Shown here: piece after piece, positions 47,110 to 58,223 of the stretch
Position numbering within the stretch: the first letter of the stretch is position 1
How the letters are laid out: every line of letters starts with the position of its first letter
Source: Sarocladium kiliense
Lineage: Eukaryota; Ascomycota; Sordariomycetes; Hypocreales; Sarocladiaceae
Assembly: GCA_030734395.1 (NCBI GenBank)
Contig: JAUZTG010000011.1
Span: 248,001 to 312,000, forward strand
Reading direction: 5' to 3'
Length of the DNA stretch: 64,000 nt
Program-made: the position numbers and the translations under genes
The notes under the pieces: generated by a model
Databases searched by the model: none
The model's input: the letters and a program-made list of their open reading frames with translations, nothing else
Told to the model about the DNA's origin: nothing

Positions 47110-48805
47110 ATGGCGAGCCAAGACCACGTCTCGCGTCAAGGCGCTGATGCGGCCAACACACTTGAAGGCGAGAAGATCGAAGAGAATGTCATCCAGGAAG
47201 AGGATATCCAAGACTCCCAACCTGTGGGAAAGCAACTTACTCTTATGGAGACGTACCGATCCTACGAACCATCCTACTCGGCTGAGATGGAACGCAAGCT
47301 GGTCCGCAAGATCGACATTCGCCTGCTACCGCTCATTGTCATTATTTATCTCTTCAACTACCTCGATCGAAACTCCATCGTTCAGGCGCGTCTGTATGGT
47401 CTTCAGGAAGACACCAACGTTCAAGGCGCGGTGTACCAAACTGCCATCTCTATCTTTTCAGCGGGTTATATTGCCATGCAGCTACCGTCGACTTTGATCA
47501 TGACGAAAATGCGTCCTCATATTTTCTTGGTGAGCCAAATCATGCCATGACTTAGTGGTTATCCAAGGCCTCAAACGGAAGGCTTGTAACCAAGTCGTTG
47601 TCCTCTTGCCAAGTAACAAACGTGCTTCAGCTGATCATCTATAGCCCGGATGCATTATACTTTGGGCCTTCGTCAGCGGCTGCACCAGCGCTACTTCCAG
47701 CCCAGCTGATCTCTTGACTGTCAGATTCTTCTTGGGCATCGTCGAAGCTCCTTTCTTCCCCTCCGCAGTCTACTATCTGTCATGCTGGTACACCAAGAAG
47801 GAGCTAGGAAAGCGCATGGCTCTTCTCATCTGTGGCATCTTGCTTTCAAACTGTTTCGCAGGTCTGATTTCGGCTGGCATTCTGTCAGGGATGGAGGATG
47901 TGGGACATCTTGCATCGTGGCGCTGGTTATTCATCCTTGAGGGCTTGGCTACTGTGGTGATCGGTATCATCGCATTCTTCTGCCTTCCTGACTACCCCGG
48001 GACAACAAAGTGGCTTACCGAAGTCGAACGTGTGATTGCTCAGGGCCGCCTTGCTGCTGACGCCGGTGCTGAGGAGGCTATTGGGGAGGAACAGGTTCCC
48101 TTCATGACATCTGTTCTCCTGGCTTTCAAAGACTACCGTGTGTGGCTGTTCGCCTGCATGCAAATGGCCACCACGGCCACAATCTCCTTCTCCCACTTCC
48201 TCCCCACCGTCATCCACGAGCTCGGCTTCTCCGATCGAACAGTAACCCTTCTCCTCACTGCTCCCCCGTACGCCTTTGCCTTCATTTGGGCTATCAGCCT
48301 GGCATGGTCCGCCGACATCTGGCAGAAGCGATCCCCCTTTGCCTTGCTCTGTGGAGTTGTCGCAATAGCTGGCATGGTACCCTCGATTGCACTGTCTGAC
48401 CAGCAGTGGGCTCGTTATGCTCTTAACTTTCCTGTTGCATCGGGCACCTTTGGTATCTACGCGACAACATACGCCTGGCTTTCCTCTACAATCATTCAGC
48501 CTCGCGTCAAGAGAGCTGCGGCTATAGGCATTGCCAACACATGCGCGAACATCGCTTCCCTATATGCGAACTACTTCTGGCTAGACCAGTACGAGCCTTA
48601 CTTCAGAGTTTCCTGGGGTTGTCTCCTTGCTTTCCAGATGCTTGGTATTGGATGTATCTTCGTGTTGCGCTACTCTTTGAAGAGGGCAAACCGAAATTTT
48701 GAGCGTCTGGTGGCTGAAGTTGATGTCAATGATGAGGCAGCACTGAGCAGGTTAGATGCTGACGAACAGCGGGCTGTGCTCAATGGCTTCCGGTTCGTTA
48801 TCTGA
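47110..48805 (+). CDS. MFS permease, anion:cation symporter (Dal5/Tna1) family
   Basis: Two exons (47110-47529, 47645-48805) give 526 aa. After an acidic N-terminus of about 70 residues comes RKIDIRLLPLIVIIYLFNYLDRNSI, the signature of the allantoate-permease family (DxRLLP...LDRxN). About 12 membrane segments follow, with RFFLGIVEAPFFPSAVYYLSCWY typical of the family. The splice joins HIFL to PGCIILWAFVSGC. Members import allantoate, nicotinate, pantothenate and other small carboxylates across the plasma membrane. The upstream amidohydrolase gene in the same orientation is a likely functional partner. Confidence 0.9.
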
Positions 48806-49998
48806 GGGAGTGTGTACCAGGAATAGACTCGAAAAGGCTCCTGCAATGGTAAGAGAGATTAAGAGACAGAGGCATCTAATATACGACATATGACCATGCT
48901 GAATTTGTTGATAACGAGAATCCGTTGTTAGCCTATTCGCAAAGCTGAGACAACGTTGTGCATCCTGGTGATGAATCGAGAACAGAAGACTTACTCCGCC
49001 AACACGGACATAAGTAGAACTGGTACCCAATTTTGGGGTTTAATCCGATATGACCGTAGACCTGGAAATAGTAATACATCCACCTCGAACCCTCGATCCG
49101 GATCAGGACGAGCCTCATTGCTTGGCGCGCGCATATCCAGCGACCGATTCATTGGCCGTGAACCGATAGCAATGACTTCCGCTTCAATACAGCCATTTGT
49201 CAGGGCTGCTATCTGGCGGGTACACACCATTCCCCTCTTCTTACATTCAGACTTCTGGACACCAACTCATTACAGCAGTTCTCTAAAACACCCCACAAGA
49301 GATGCCGCGTGAAAACGCGACTTAAGGTAGCCAGCTGTCTGTCGGACTGACTCAAGATGCTGGTGACTGTGGATATTGCCGGTTGGTGCCCCATGTATCG
49401 GACCTGCCCCGAGTCAACAGGCGAGCCCATCGGCATACGTCCGACTCTGGTTATTGACAGCACGAACCATAGTGAGTGTTCGGTAGTGGTTAACGGCCCC
49501 AATAGGACTTGGGCATGATGTGAAGTGCAGAGGGCTTGGCAGGGGACTCGACTTTTCAATAATTCTTTTCAAGATGCATCAACAGGCAAATAGAAGCAGA
49601 TTGTTCTTACTCTGAGCACTAAGTTTAGTATATCACATGGCTCGTTTTGTCTGTGTCTGCTCCCGCATTACCTTGGAGGTCTAGTTTCAGCGTGCATCGT
49701 ATCATGAGTGGGAAATATAATATACCTCTTATTATGTTATAGTTGTTCATTCGCCACAGCTTGCCTGTCGTAGCAGTTAGTGGCATCGCATTACCCTGCC
49801 ATCAAGACCATTACGAGTTAGGCTGCAGCTTATCTGTAGCTGAAAAGACATTACAATTTGTGATTTGCATAGAGAATGTAGTCATATTACTAGTATTGAT
49901 CTCCTGAGACGTTTCGCCGTCTTCACAACACAACCCCAAGAGTATTCTTCTAACTTCAATGCCTAGGACCGTTCATCTCTCTTACGCTCAAATTCAAA
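48806..49998. other. Convergent intergenic region, no gene seen
   Basis: 1.2 kb between the permease and epoxide hydrolase stop codons. Only short frames; no repeat or RNA recognised. Confidence 0.5.
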
Positions 49999-51510
49999 TT
50001 AGTTCCAATACGCGCCAATCTCTCGCAAATCGTGTAACAGAGCTGGCGGATTGTCCTCTCCGGAGAAATGACCGCCAAAGTCATGATCTTGTGAGGAATG
50101 TTTAGTTAACTGCAAACTTACGTTTCCGAAGAGGATAAACTTACTGCGATAATAAACGAGGTTTCCGACTTTCGCAACTAGTTTCTGAGGCCAAAAGGCT
50201 ACATTATACTTGAATGCACTGAACAACATAGGCGCATCGGTCCTGGCTTTTGTGTACTCCGTCCCGAACCCGTGTGGGTTTTGGTAGTAGATATACACCG
50301 ACGAGGTGAAAGTGCCTGTGAGATAGTATAATGAAATCGAACGTAGGATTTCATTACGAGTCAGCACCGAGGGAGTAGTGCCAGCTCGCGGATCAGACCC
50401 TGTATAGTACCTGTGTAAGTGGTGGTTCCCAATCGTACTTTTCGGAGCAGCATGGATACTCACAATCAATGAGCTTCTCTCCCATCCAAGATAACTGGCC
50501 CACAGGATGGTCTTGTAGCGCGAGACCAATAGTATTAGGCTAGAGGATCATCAGCATCAGCGTCTTTACTTGTCAAGGGTGACTGCTTCGAGCTTGGCTC
50601 GGCGCGGGTTTAGCAGTCAATGATAATTACCTTCGTTGACTGTTCCGCGAAGAAGCCTTCGCCAGTGTTTGACCATTCCAGGTAACGCTCTCCCTCAAAC
50701 CTTTCCAGATCAGTGTCCAGGGTGATATTGATATCCAATAGTTGCGCTGGTGTGAGGGCAAACAGGGGCAAGAACGAGAAGTGAGATGCCCGTGCTGTGG
50801 TATTATACGCATCGTATAGAATGTACGATATCGACGAACCCCAGTCTGTTCCGTGAACAGCAAAAGTCTTATATCCGAGAACTTTTGTCATCAAGGTGTT
50901 GTATACCCGAGCGGTATCGGCAGTCGTCCAATTGGCCGGAGGCGTGGAAGAAAACCCAAAGCCAGGGATGGAGGGGATGATAACATCATATGCAACGGAT
51001 TGACCATTAGACACTTTTGTCTTCTTGTTAAGATCCTTGGCAATGGGCAAAAATTCGAGGAAGGAGCCTGGCCAGCCATGATTGAGGATCAATGGAATAG
51101 CATCCGCATGGCCAGACTTCTGGTGGATGAAATGAATTGTAAGACCCTCGATCTCGGCCGTGAAGTGCTTGAACCTTCTCAAGAAGTCAGACAGAGGTTT
51201 TCGGATCCTCTTAGAGTGGCAAGTAGACTCACGTATTCAAGTAAGCTTGTTCCTTGTCCCAATCGAACTCGTACAACCATTGGTGTCGCAGTTGTTTCAA
51301 AGTCTCGACATCTATGCCAGCGCTCCGACCGACACTAGCATACTCTTCTTTGTTGAGAATGCGTGTTTCTCGTATCTTGTGAAGCATTTGCGGCACCTTT
51401 CGCGAGAGCTCAACACGGAAAGGCTGCAACTTGAAACCGGCATTAGGAACAGAGCTGTGCGCAACTGCTAAGAGGCTCGTAACCAGGATGAAGAACAGAA
51501 AGTGTGCCAT
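49999..51510 (-). CDS. Secreted epoxide hydrolase (microsomal type, alpha/beta fold)
   Basis: Five exons (51510-51233, 51174-50631, 50539-50464, 50399-50145, 50087-49999) give 413 aa. The first ~20 residues (FLFFILVTSLLAVAHS) are a signal peptide. An EHN domain follows (FKLQPFRVELSRKVPQMLHKI). The fold has the oxyanion motif HGWPGS (125-130), the nucleophile Asp203 in HGTDWGSS and the general-base His391 in FGGHF; PSIPGFGFSS is also typical. Such enzymes open epoxides to diols. An alternative acceptor 3 nt upstream would add one Arg at the first junction. Divergent from the isochorismatase gene across a promoter holding an array of GGCGGRCWAGC units. Part of the 50-61 kb accessory cluster. 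Confidence 0.9.
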
Positions 51511-52201
51511 GTTGGTGGAATAATAGAGAACAATCTCGATGACAAAGGTAAAAGATGGCTTTTGAACAGAGGGCCGCTGAGCTTGATATATCTAGGGTCC
51601 TCGAGGAATCGGAAAGGTATCCACCCTTCCCATGCGAAGTCGCGTCAATGACCCTTGCCCCAAGGTCTGACGTGCATTTCTTAGTGCCTATAGTTTTGCA
51701 AGGAAACTTAGTAATCCCAAGGGCGAATGAAGGGTCACGTAAGCTACCTTTTTGACAGAAGTTCTCAGGACGGTGTATTAGGGGAAGTCTGGACCCTTGA
51801 GATTGTCTTAGCTCCGACATAATCTTCCTCTCTACAGCCACATAATATCATTGATGCACCCTATAGGTAGCATTTGGTCATCATAGAGATCCTATGAAAG
51901 TTAGTAACTAAGGGTGGCGGGCAAGCGGCGGGCAAGCGGTGGACAAGCGGCGGACTAGCAGCAGCGGGCTAGCAGCGGGAGCTACTACTACCAACTCGTG
52001 TAATCCCTTCTCCAGTCCCCCCCTGATGGTGCTTACGACAGGGCAACTAGATGGGCTGTCACTTCACGATTATGGTGCCGAAATTGGGTTACACTGCATT
52101 TCAGGGTATATAAATCAAATACATCGCCCACTACTCAAGCCAGAGACGATATCATAAACCAAATCGTTGAGAAGAACAGAACAATTGGAGACTCCGCAAC
52201 C
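51511..52201. promoter_or_regulatory. Divergent promoter, epoxide hydrolase / isochorismatase-like
   Basis: About 690 bp between two opposite start codons. Holds the tandem half-site array described separately, about 220 bp from the isochorismatase start and 410 bp from the epoxide hydrolase start. Confidence 0.55.
51916..51980. promoter_or_regulatory. Tandem array of ~11-bp GGCGGRCWAGC half-sites
   Basis: Five head-to-tail units: GGCGGGCAAGC twice, GGTGGACAAGC, GGCGGACTAGC, and a variant containing GCGGGCTAGC. Each carries a CGG (or TGG) triplet and the AGC core found in the palindromes further right. This looks like a cluster of binding half-sites rather than a random minisatellite, because of the shared core and the position in a divergent promoter. 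Confidence 0.6.
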
Positions 52202-52994
52202 ATGTCTACATCGAAGAACACCGCTATCATCCTCATTGATATCTACAATGACTTCATACACCCCGAAGGCAAGATGTACGGAGCCCTGGAAGCTTCTCTA
52301 GTCGAACGAGAGACGGTCAAGCACATCCACGAACTAGTAGCGGCTGCTCGTCAAAACCGGATTCCTATCTACTATGGACTTCATCAGCAATACACACCGA
52401 CGGCCTTCGATGGCTGGAGTCATATGCAGGCCGTTCATACGTCCCAGAAGGAGAGCAAAGGATTCGAAGAAGGAAGCTGGGGTGCCAAGATCTTGGAGGG
52501 ACTAGAGCCCGACTATGAGAACGGAGACGTTGTTTTCAACAAGCATTGGACTAGCAGGTTTGTATTCGCCTGAAATACCTGGTGTTTTGCGTTAGTACTA
52601 AACATCTTGCAAGTTCTTTCCAAAACACGGACCTCGACTTCCTTCTCAGACAGCGTGACATCACCAAGGTAGTCATCGCTGGCCTCACGGCGAATAACTG
52701 CGTTGAGGCAACTGCAAGATATGCCTATGATCTGTAAGCACCGTTCAACCGTGATCCATACCTGAACTTCGATTAACAGTTCGTTAGGGGCTTTGACGTG
52801 ACCCTCCTGTAGGTTCCCTGACTGAAGACTTACAATGTAGTGTGATCCCTCTGCTAACCTTCCAAAACTCTAGATCCGATGCAACCGCATCGTGGTCCAT
52901 TGAACAGACCAAGGCGGCTACGGACTTGATCTGGCCGCTTTTCTCCAAGAAGGTCACTACCGTCAGTGAATATGTTGCCTCCTTGCAAGAGTAG
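52202..52994 (+). CDS. Isochorismatase-like cysteine hydrolase
   Basis: Four exons (52202-52557, 52614-52733, 52788-52808, 52874-52994) give 205 aa; the third exon is only 21 nt. The triad is Asp13 (ILIDIYNDF), Lys114 (FNKHWTS) and Cys148 (GLTANNCVEATAR). The usual beta-strands and the closing SDATASWS motif are present, and the YDLGFDVTLLSDATA junction across the 21-nt exon is exactly the family pattern. Members hydrolyse amides or vinyl ethers (nicotinamide, isochorismate, hydantoin-derived ureas). The substrate cannot be told from sequence. Cytosolic, with no signal peptide. Divergent from the epoxide hydrolase. Confidence 0.9.
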
Positions 52995-53114
52995 AGGCAT
53001 GTGACTTTGAAGGAATATGTATATGGATCAACTCGATAGCTGCGAAGTACTCTCGTCCATTATTGTCCGTATTTCAGCCGTTTATCATACATATTCTCAG
53101 TTCACAAAGATGTC

Positions 53115-55007
53115 TCAAGTCGTACCCAGTGTCAGTGATTTGATATCGTGTAACTTTTCAGCCAGGAGCTTAAGACAAACATCTACAGAAAGTTAGAGCA
53201 AGTTCATTATGAAAGTTGGCTGTCAACATACCTGCGGCAAGCCATCGTTGAGACATGATCTCCAGCTTTCCCACCATTCGTCTCAAATGCTCTAGATCCG
53301 AGGATTCATATAGCGATACAAGGCGGCTGAGAATAATCCCTGCGTCGTAGGCCCAACGAATGAGTATAGGCGACGCATCCTCAATGGATACTAGCTTTCC
53401 GCTGAGGAAGATATCCGAGTCCACTGTCATTGTGTCCATGACGGGCTTCAAAAGATCTACTGTGAACTGCAGGTATTCCCAATCTGACCGCGAAGGCTGT
53501 GAATCATGGAGCGCAACGAGCGCACTGCAAGAAAAAATCATCAGCCAGATCTCAGATAGCTCAAAGGTACTATCGCATACCTGTAGCATATAGCAGTCTG
53601 TCCGCATATTGCCATACGTTTCATCTCGCCCTCGAGGTAGGACAGATTCAACAAAGAGCGGATAGTCTTGTCGAGCTGCCAGTATTCATCCTGTTCTGCT
53701 TCACTGTGCTGCCGTCCGTCGCTCTCCAATGATCTGTCCTTGAAGTGGAGAACCTTCCCGAGCAGATGTGCAGCCTGTGCCATCCGAGCAAATGAGCCCA
53801 TATCTAAATTTGCTGGCGCTGACACTGGAAAGCTGGTTCCAGTGATCTCCTATAACATAATCAGCATGTGAGTCCTTTCTTTCTTCCTTCTAGCTATATT
53901 ACCGGGCCGAGTAAATCATCATTTGATGGCAGAAGGCTGTCCAAGCTCGGATCGTCCGTGGAGAGTCGATGTGATGCATTGCCAAGATGCAGGTGGCTAG
54001 GGGTCATCAGATCCTGCTGACATGACTTGAATTGGTCAAAGGGGGCACACGTACCGATCAAGAATCAGGACTGCCCACCACGTCCTTCGTGTTTCTTCTG
54101 TCTCAAGAAGATTGAAAGATACATCGGGTGTCAGATTCTTCGGGTCTAGAGCTTGATCTGCATGCATAGCGTATCCATATTGGGCGCATGCTGCCACACT
54201 TATGAATGCAGCCGGATATATTGCATGGCCAGTCTCATAGATTGCCAAAAGGATCTGAGCCTGTAAGAGCCGGAGTGATAAGTTGCTCGTCATCACAGCT
54301 TCAGACAAGGCATGCTTGGCTGTTACGTAGGTGCCGGTGATAGGGTCCGGGTCCATGGAGCCTTGCATGTTGGGTTTCCAAGCAATGACTTTCATCGCCA
54401 ACAATAGGAGAGCGAGTTCTCCCTCATCGCCATAGTTTTCGGTCTTGGCGAATCGTGGGGAAACCTGTGCCTTGGCAACTATGGGCCACCACCAGTGAAT
54501 CCTTTCAAAATACTCATCCGCTACTGTTGCACCGTCACCGAGGCTTGCCAAAACCCATTCAGAAGCCCCGAATCTGGATTTCAGAGACACGCTGTCCAGG
54601 AGAGGAGAGGCGAGTGGGGTGAACAGCCCAAAGGAAAGCAGGTGATGTCTTTGCCCAGAAGCCGGTACATCCGTCAAGAACATGGGTCCTTGGGGTTCCC
54701 CAGTCATTTCCATTGGCGCAAGTGAGACAGTCCATGGCCTATCACTAAGAGATATGAATCCACTTGAAGTGTGAATGGATGATATGAAGGCTTTTTTGCT
54801 TACGTAGAGTATTCGCAAGGCACTTGCTTACTGGACCATTACAACTTCCTGTCAGCCAAAGTCACACTTTCCCCCGCTGGCATCGTGAACGGACCTGATA
54901 CAAGTTGAACATTGAGGAAGTGTTCTGTCACACGCTCGTTTCCGTTGTCTGCAGAATGAGCATGCATGATCCGCCGTATGCCGCGGTACCAAGGTTGAGG
55001 ACTGCAT
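53115..55007 (-). CDS. Zn2Cys6 transcription factor, probable cluster regulator
   Basis: Seven exons (55007-54895, 54830-54804, 54762-54055, 53996-53903, 53849-53581, 53524-53232, 53182-53115) give 523 aa. The zinc cluster is split by an intron: Cys16, 19, 26, 33 and 36 are in exon 1 (CSFCRQRKRAC...CSTC) and Cys43 (KQVPCEYS) is in the 27-nt exon 2. The spacing C-x2-C-x6-C-x6-C-x2-C-x6-C becomes complete only after splicing. The body is a fungal-specific TF domain (EYFERIHWWWPIVAK, YETGHAIYPAAFISVAACAQYG, ETRRTWWAVLILDR). The gene has a GTGGACTAGCGCCCGC element about 325 bp upstream, like its neighbours, which fits autoregulation (inference). Confidence 0.87.
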
Positions 55008-55330
55008 GTCGCCAAGAGGGGTGTGCCCGTCCGTCTCTAGATCGGCTGTCCAGTGCAGACAAAGTCAATTTCTTTCCGTATAGAGAATGAACCCAAGTTC
55101 AGCTTGAGCACGGCGTGGCAGTTCAGGAGAAACTTTGCAAGGGAGCTTCTTGTCCAGGCGTCCGGCGGATTGCGTTGCAACTGCTTCCCCTCAGCTTCGG
55201 CCGAGACTCGTTGAGGCGTTCAGTGCGGATCCCAGTTTCCCGCCAAGAGATGCTGGTTCCATCTTTCTTCAGCCAGTTAAACCTAAAGCTGCCCGCAAAT
55301 ATGGTTGACCTCCGCATTGGCTGCGACTCG

Positions 55331-55346
55331 GTGGACTAGCGCCCGC
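55331..55346. promoter_or_regulatory. Palindromic element GTGGACTAGCGCCCGC
   Basis: Copy of the cluster palindrome GCGGACTAGCGTCCGC with two differences; about 325 bp upstream of the Zn2Cys6 regulator start. Confidence 0.6.
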
Positions 55347-55586
55347 CGCTATGCATGCAAGTGTCCACTGCAAAGTGATGACGCTCAAGGGCAAGGAAGG
55401 GCCGCTTTAGCTGTCAGACGGTGGGGGTATCTGCGACTATTTCTAGTAAAATCAGATCAACCGAGTAAACATGGGACGTAATATGGCAAATGAAGAGCAA
55501 GCGTCGCCTGTACACTACGGTAGTTTGCCAGTCATAAAGACACTATTGAACACAGTCAACGAGGCATGCACAATATCGAGGGCTAA

Positions 55587-55608
55587 CCCCCCCCCCCCCC
55601 CCCCCCCC
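55587..55608. repeat. Homopolymer run of 22 C
   Basis: Uninterrupted C tract in the intergenic region. The exact length is uncertain because such runs are prone to sequencing error. Confidence 0.8.
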
Positions 55609-55710
55609 GGCACTTCTACTCCCAACCATTGCCTGACACAGAGTTGACCGTGTGCATGTGATGATTCAATTACTCGTCTAATCCCTTTGATGTCTCCCGC
55701 CAGTCCTGTT

Positions 55711-56263
55711 TCACAGGAGTGATTCGGAGCCAAACGCCCAATCCAGCACACGACAAGAGGGCTCGTCAGCGTTTGATGCTGCTGGGACATCTCTTATTGG
55801 GCTAGAAGAAATATCAAGTGACCTGTTTTCTTCAGGCAGGCCACATAATCCCCGCAATCTTCGAACCTCATCGGACAGGGCTGCCAGAGTTTGACAGAGT
55901 CTGTTGTTCTCAATGGTTTTCAGCCGACTCTTGTGGAGAAGGTCGTCATATTTCTCCTGTAAAGCTTCGTGACGCGCCTGTTTGCGTTCCCGGAAGGCTT
56001 GTTGCCTATGAGTGAGGTTCAAATATGTTAGTACAGAGCGTGAGGTCTTGGTGCGCAGCTCGAATAGCTGGAAGCCGGACTGGGAGGTTGGCTGGTTTCG
56101 CTAGCACTCACGACGCACGGTTTTGAGCTCGTCGTCGACTCTTTCGCATCTCCTGCGTGTCTTGAGGACTGTTGAGGGCTTCGTAATCTGGATAGTCTGC
56201 ACCGCCTTGAGCAGTGGAGACTTCTCCAAGACTTGGGATCTTTGCTAGCGTTTCGCTGACCAT
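55711..56263 (-). CDS. Small bZIP transcription factor (AP-1/Yap-like basic region)
   Basis: Two exons (56263-56112, 56005-55711) give 148 aa from the first in-frame ATG; the true start may lie further upstream in an unseen exon. The basic region is RKSRRRAQNRASQQAFRERKQARHE across the splice; the N-R-A-S-Q-Q-A-F-R-E-R-K core is close to the Yap/AP-1 NRAAQRAFRERK. The leucine zipper then runs from YDDLLHKSRLKTIENNRLCQTLAALSDEVRRLRGL. The C-terminus is short (CRVLDWAFGSESLL), lacking the Cys-rich redox domain of Yap1. Nuclear. It lies within the palindrome-marked cluster, but no palindrome copy is directly upstream of it. It may form dimers with another bZIP and could respond to stress (inference). 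Confidence 0.75.
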
Positions 56264-57429
56264 GAATGCTGGCGGTTTGGAGTCTTCCGTGCTTTGCGTT
56301 ACAGAATCTGCCCATCTTTGTTGTGGTGAACTGACTTCGTCTGCTTGTTCCTGCGATCAGACTAATGTTAGCCTGCAGCAATCTTGGCAAAGCCATGTGC
56401 TAGTAATAGGAGCGGCAGTTATCCAGCCCTCCGTTGATGGCTGGGGGGTTGGATTAATGAAGCAGAGTCTCTCTCACTTCATCATCCGTCTCAATATGCA
56501 ACCCACTTGATCGGTATTGGCTATGCCGACGCCATATAAGGACTCTTCATTGCGACTTCCAGTGAATGACACATCAACGCCCAGGTCGGCCATATATTGA
56601 CCAATGTCGTATGTATTCGGAAATCGCATCTTGACTGACGATTCAGATAGAAGAGCAATGCCATCAAGATGCATAAATGTTCAAAGTTGAGATCTGCGAT
56701 CTTATTAAGATTCACATACCAGCTCGGAATTAACGCTGGAGTGCATCCGTGGATTGAACATTTGCCCCATTGCTCCAATGCTGGGTGCTTACAAACAACA
56801 CCCTTCGCCAGTATCGCCACCTCAAAAGTATTGCGAGAGATACTTTAGCACAGGCGAGATGGCTCTGTCTGACTTGCGATGGAGGCTGACAGATGGACCA
56901 ACTTGGTTGTACTGTCCGGTGTACCCGACAGGCTCACGCATTGAATACTCCTTGTGTACCATCCATGTAAAACTAATCAAGGAAAGTATTACGGTAGATT
57001 TCTCCTGACTCGTTCAAAGCGTATTGGGTATCGACGCATTCCAATTGGGTAGTATCAATCATGGCATTAACGCCGTAGCTGTGGTGTCTCATTTGTCACA
57101 ATTGCACCTGCCCTCATACTTTCACCGCTTAGCTGTCAATGCACGTGCTGCTGCCAATGATTTATGATTACAAATGAATTCGTAGGTCTATTGTGTGTGC
57201 AATTCCTCTGTACACAGAAACTACAGGGCTGGGCCACTGGCGGACGCTAGTCCGCTGGTCCGCCATTGAGTAGCGGCCAACTCGATATTTCCGCGCGAGT
57301 ACACGAATGCAATGACTGTGCCTTGTTGTTCCCGTCTTATCCTTAAGTCCATTTATGAGCGCAGCTTCCATATAAGTTGTACGTGCTAACTCGAGTAAAC
57401 CGGTCGTCGTGTTACAACACTCAGACAAT
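56264..57429. other. Intergenic with an unassigned minus-strand frame
   Basis: 1.17 kb. On the minus strand 56674-56474 reads MHLDGIALLSESSVKMRFPN and onward to DQVGCILRRMMK. It looks coding-like but is short and unlike any family I know. A plus frame, 56754-57008, is also unassigned. The palindrome at 57240 belongs to the promoter of the GFA-family gene. Confidence 0.4.
57240..57255. promoter_or_regulatory. Palindromic element GCGGACGCTAGTCCGC
   Basis: Perfect inverted repeat GCGGAC-GCTA-GTCCGC (the reverse complement of GCGGACTAGCGTCCGC), 175 bp upstream of the GFA-family gene. A third half-site, GGTCCGCC, follows immediately. Confidence 0.65.
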
Positions 57430-57972
57430 ATGGCTAGCGTTAACCCCCCCTTGACTGGCAGCTGTAATTGCGGTGGTGTGTTGATTACACTTCGTCAAGT
57501 ACCTACGAAGGTCTCACTTTGCCATTGCCTTGGCTGTCGTGCTTCCGGGGGCTCTCTGTATGTATTCCATCAATAGTCTCCCGTTGCCGTGTAGCACTGA
57601 CATATGGCAGATTCGCAGTCAACTTGCTCGTCCCCTCTGCAGATGTCGATATCGGTGGTAGCATTACACCGAAAGTATATAGCAGCGAAGCAGCCTCGGG
57701 GAATCACTCAAACAGACATTTCTGTCCAGCATGTGGCTCGTAAGATCAACTTGCTCTAGCTTTTCCATTCATTGAATTGCAGCTCTCTAACTATGATTAT
57801 TTTCAGTCCAACTCACACAACTGTGACGGAGAATCCAAGTATGACCTTTGTTAAAGGCGGTCTCTTTCGGAGCTCTGGGTATGGGTTAGAATATCCCTTC
57901 AAAGAGCAGTGGTGGCGACGGGCTGAGGTTTGGGAGCGCCCTTATGCTTTGGATAAGAACGTCATAGATTAA
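57430..57972 (+). CDS. GFA/CENP-V family protein (glutathione-dependent formaldehyde-activating-like)
   Basis: Three exons (57430-57557, 57611-57739, 57783-57972) give 148 aa. Zinc ligands follow the family pattern: Cys12 and Cys14 (GSCNCG), Cys31, Cys33 and Cys36 (LCHCLGC), and Cys81 and Cys84 (FCPACGS). The C-terminal part (FVKGGLFRSSGYG, WERPYALDKNVID) is typical. Gfa of Paracoccus binds glutathione and speeds its reaction with formaldehyde; most fungal members have no known substrate. Placement next to an epoxide hydrolase, an OsmC-type protein and an isochorismatase-like hydrolase suggests handling of a reactive carbonyl or thiol adduct (inference). Confidence 0.9.
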
Positions 57973-58223
57973 GCATATTCTAAATTCGAGCAATGGCTCC
58001 CAGACTGCTTATCATCGTTTTGCTTGAGGAGCAGACATGAGGAGCGTATGAGCCTGTTATGGCCAACGGAGCCTTGTTAGCCCGCGCACTGATCGGTCAT
58101 CTTGTATTAAGATAAGAAAAAGGCAAGCACGGTAGGCATTGCAACAACAACAGTCAAACCAATGCATAACGGGAAATACTGTCAGGTTTATTTGCTCCCA
58201 CGAGATATGGCAAGCTTTTAACT

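Larger units (their letters stand above)
55008..55710. other. Promoter of the Zn2Cys6 gene, with a poly-C run
   Basis: 700 bp between the Zn2Cys6 start and the bZIP stop codon. Contains one palindromic element (55331-55346) and a run of 22 C (55587-55608). Confidence 0.5.

Noticed and set aside
55331..57255. The palindromes at 55331 and 57240 as terminal inverted repeats of a transposon carrying the bZIP gene
   Set aside because: The elements are themselves palindromic, only 16 bp long, lack target duplications I could see, and occur at a regular distance from start codons, which favours a regulatory role; not fully excluded.
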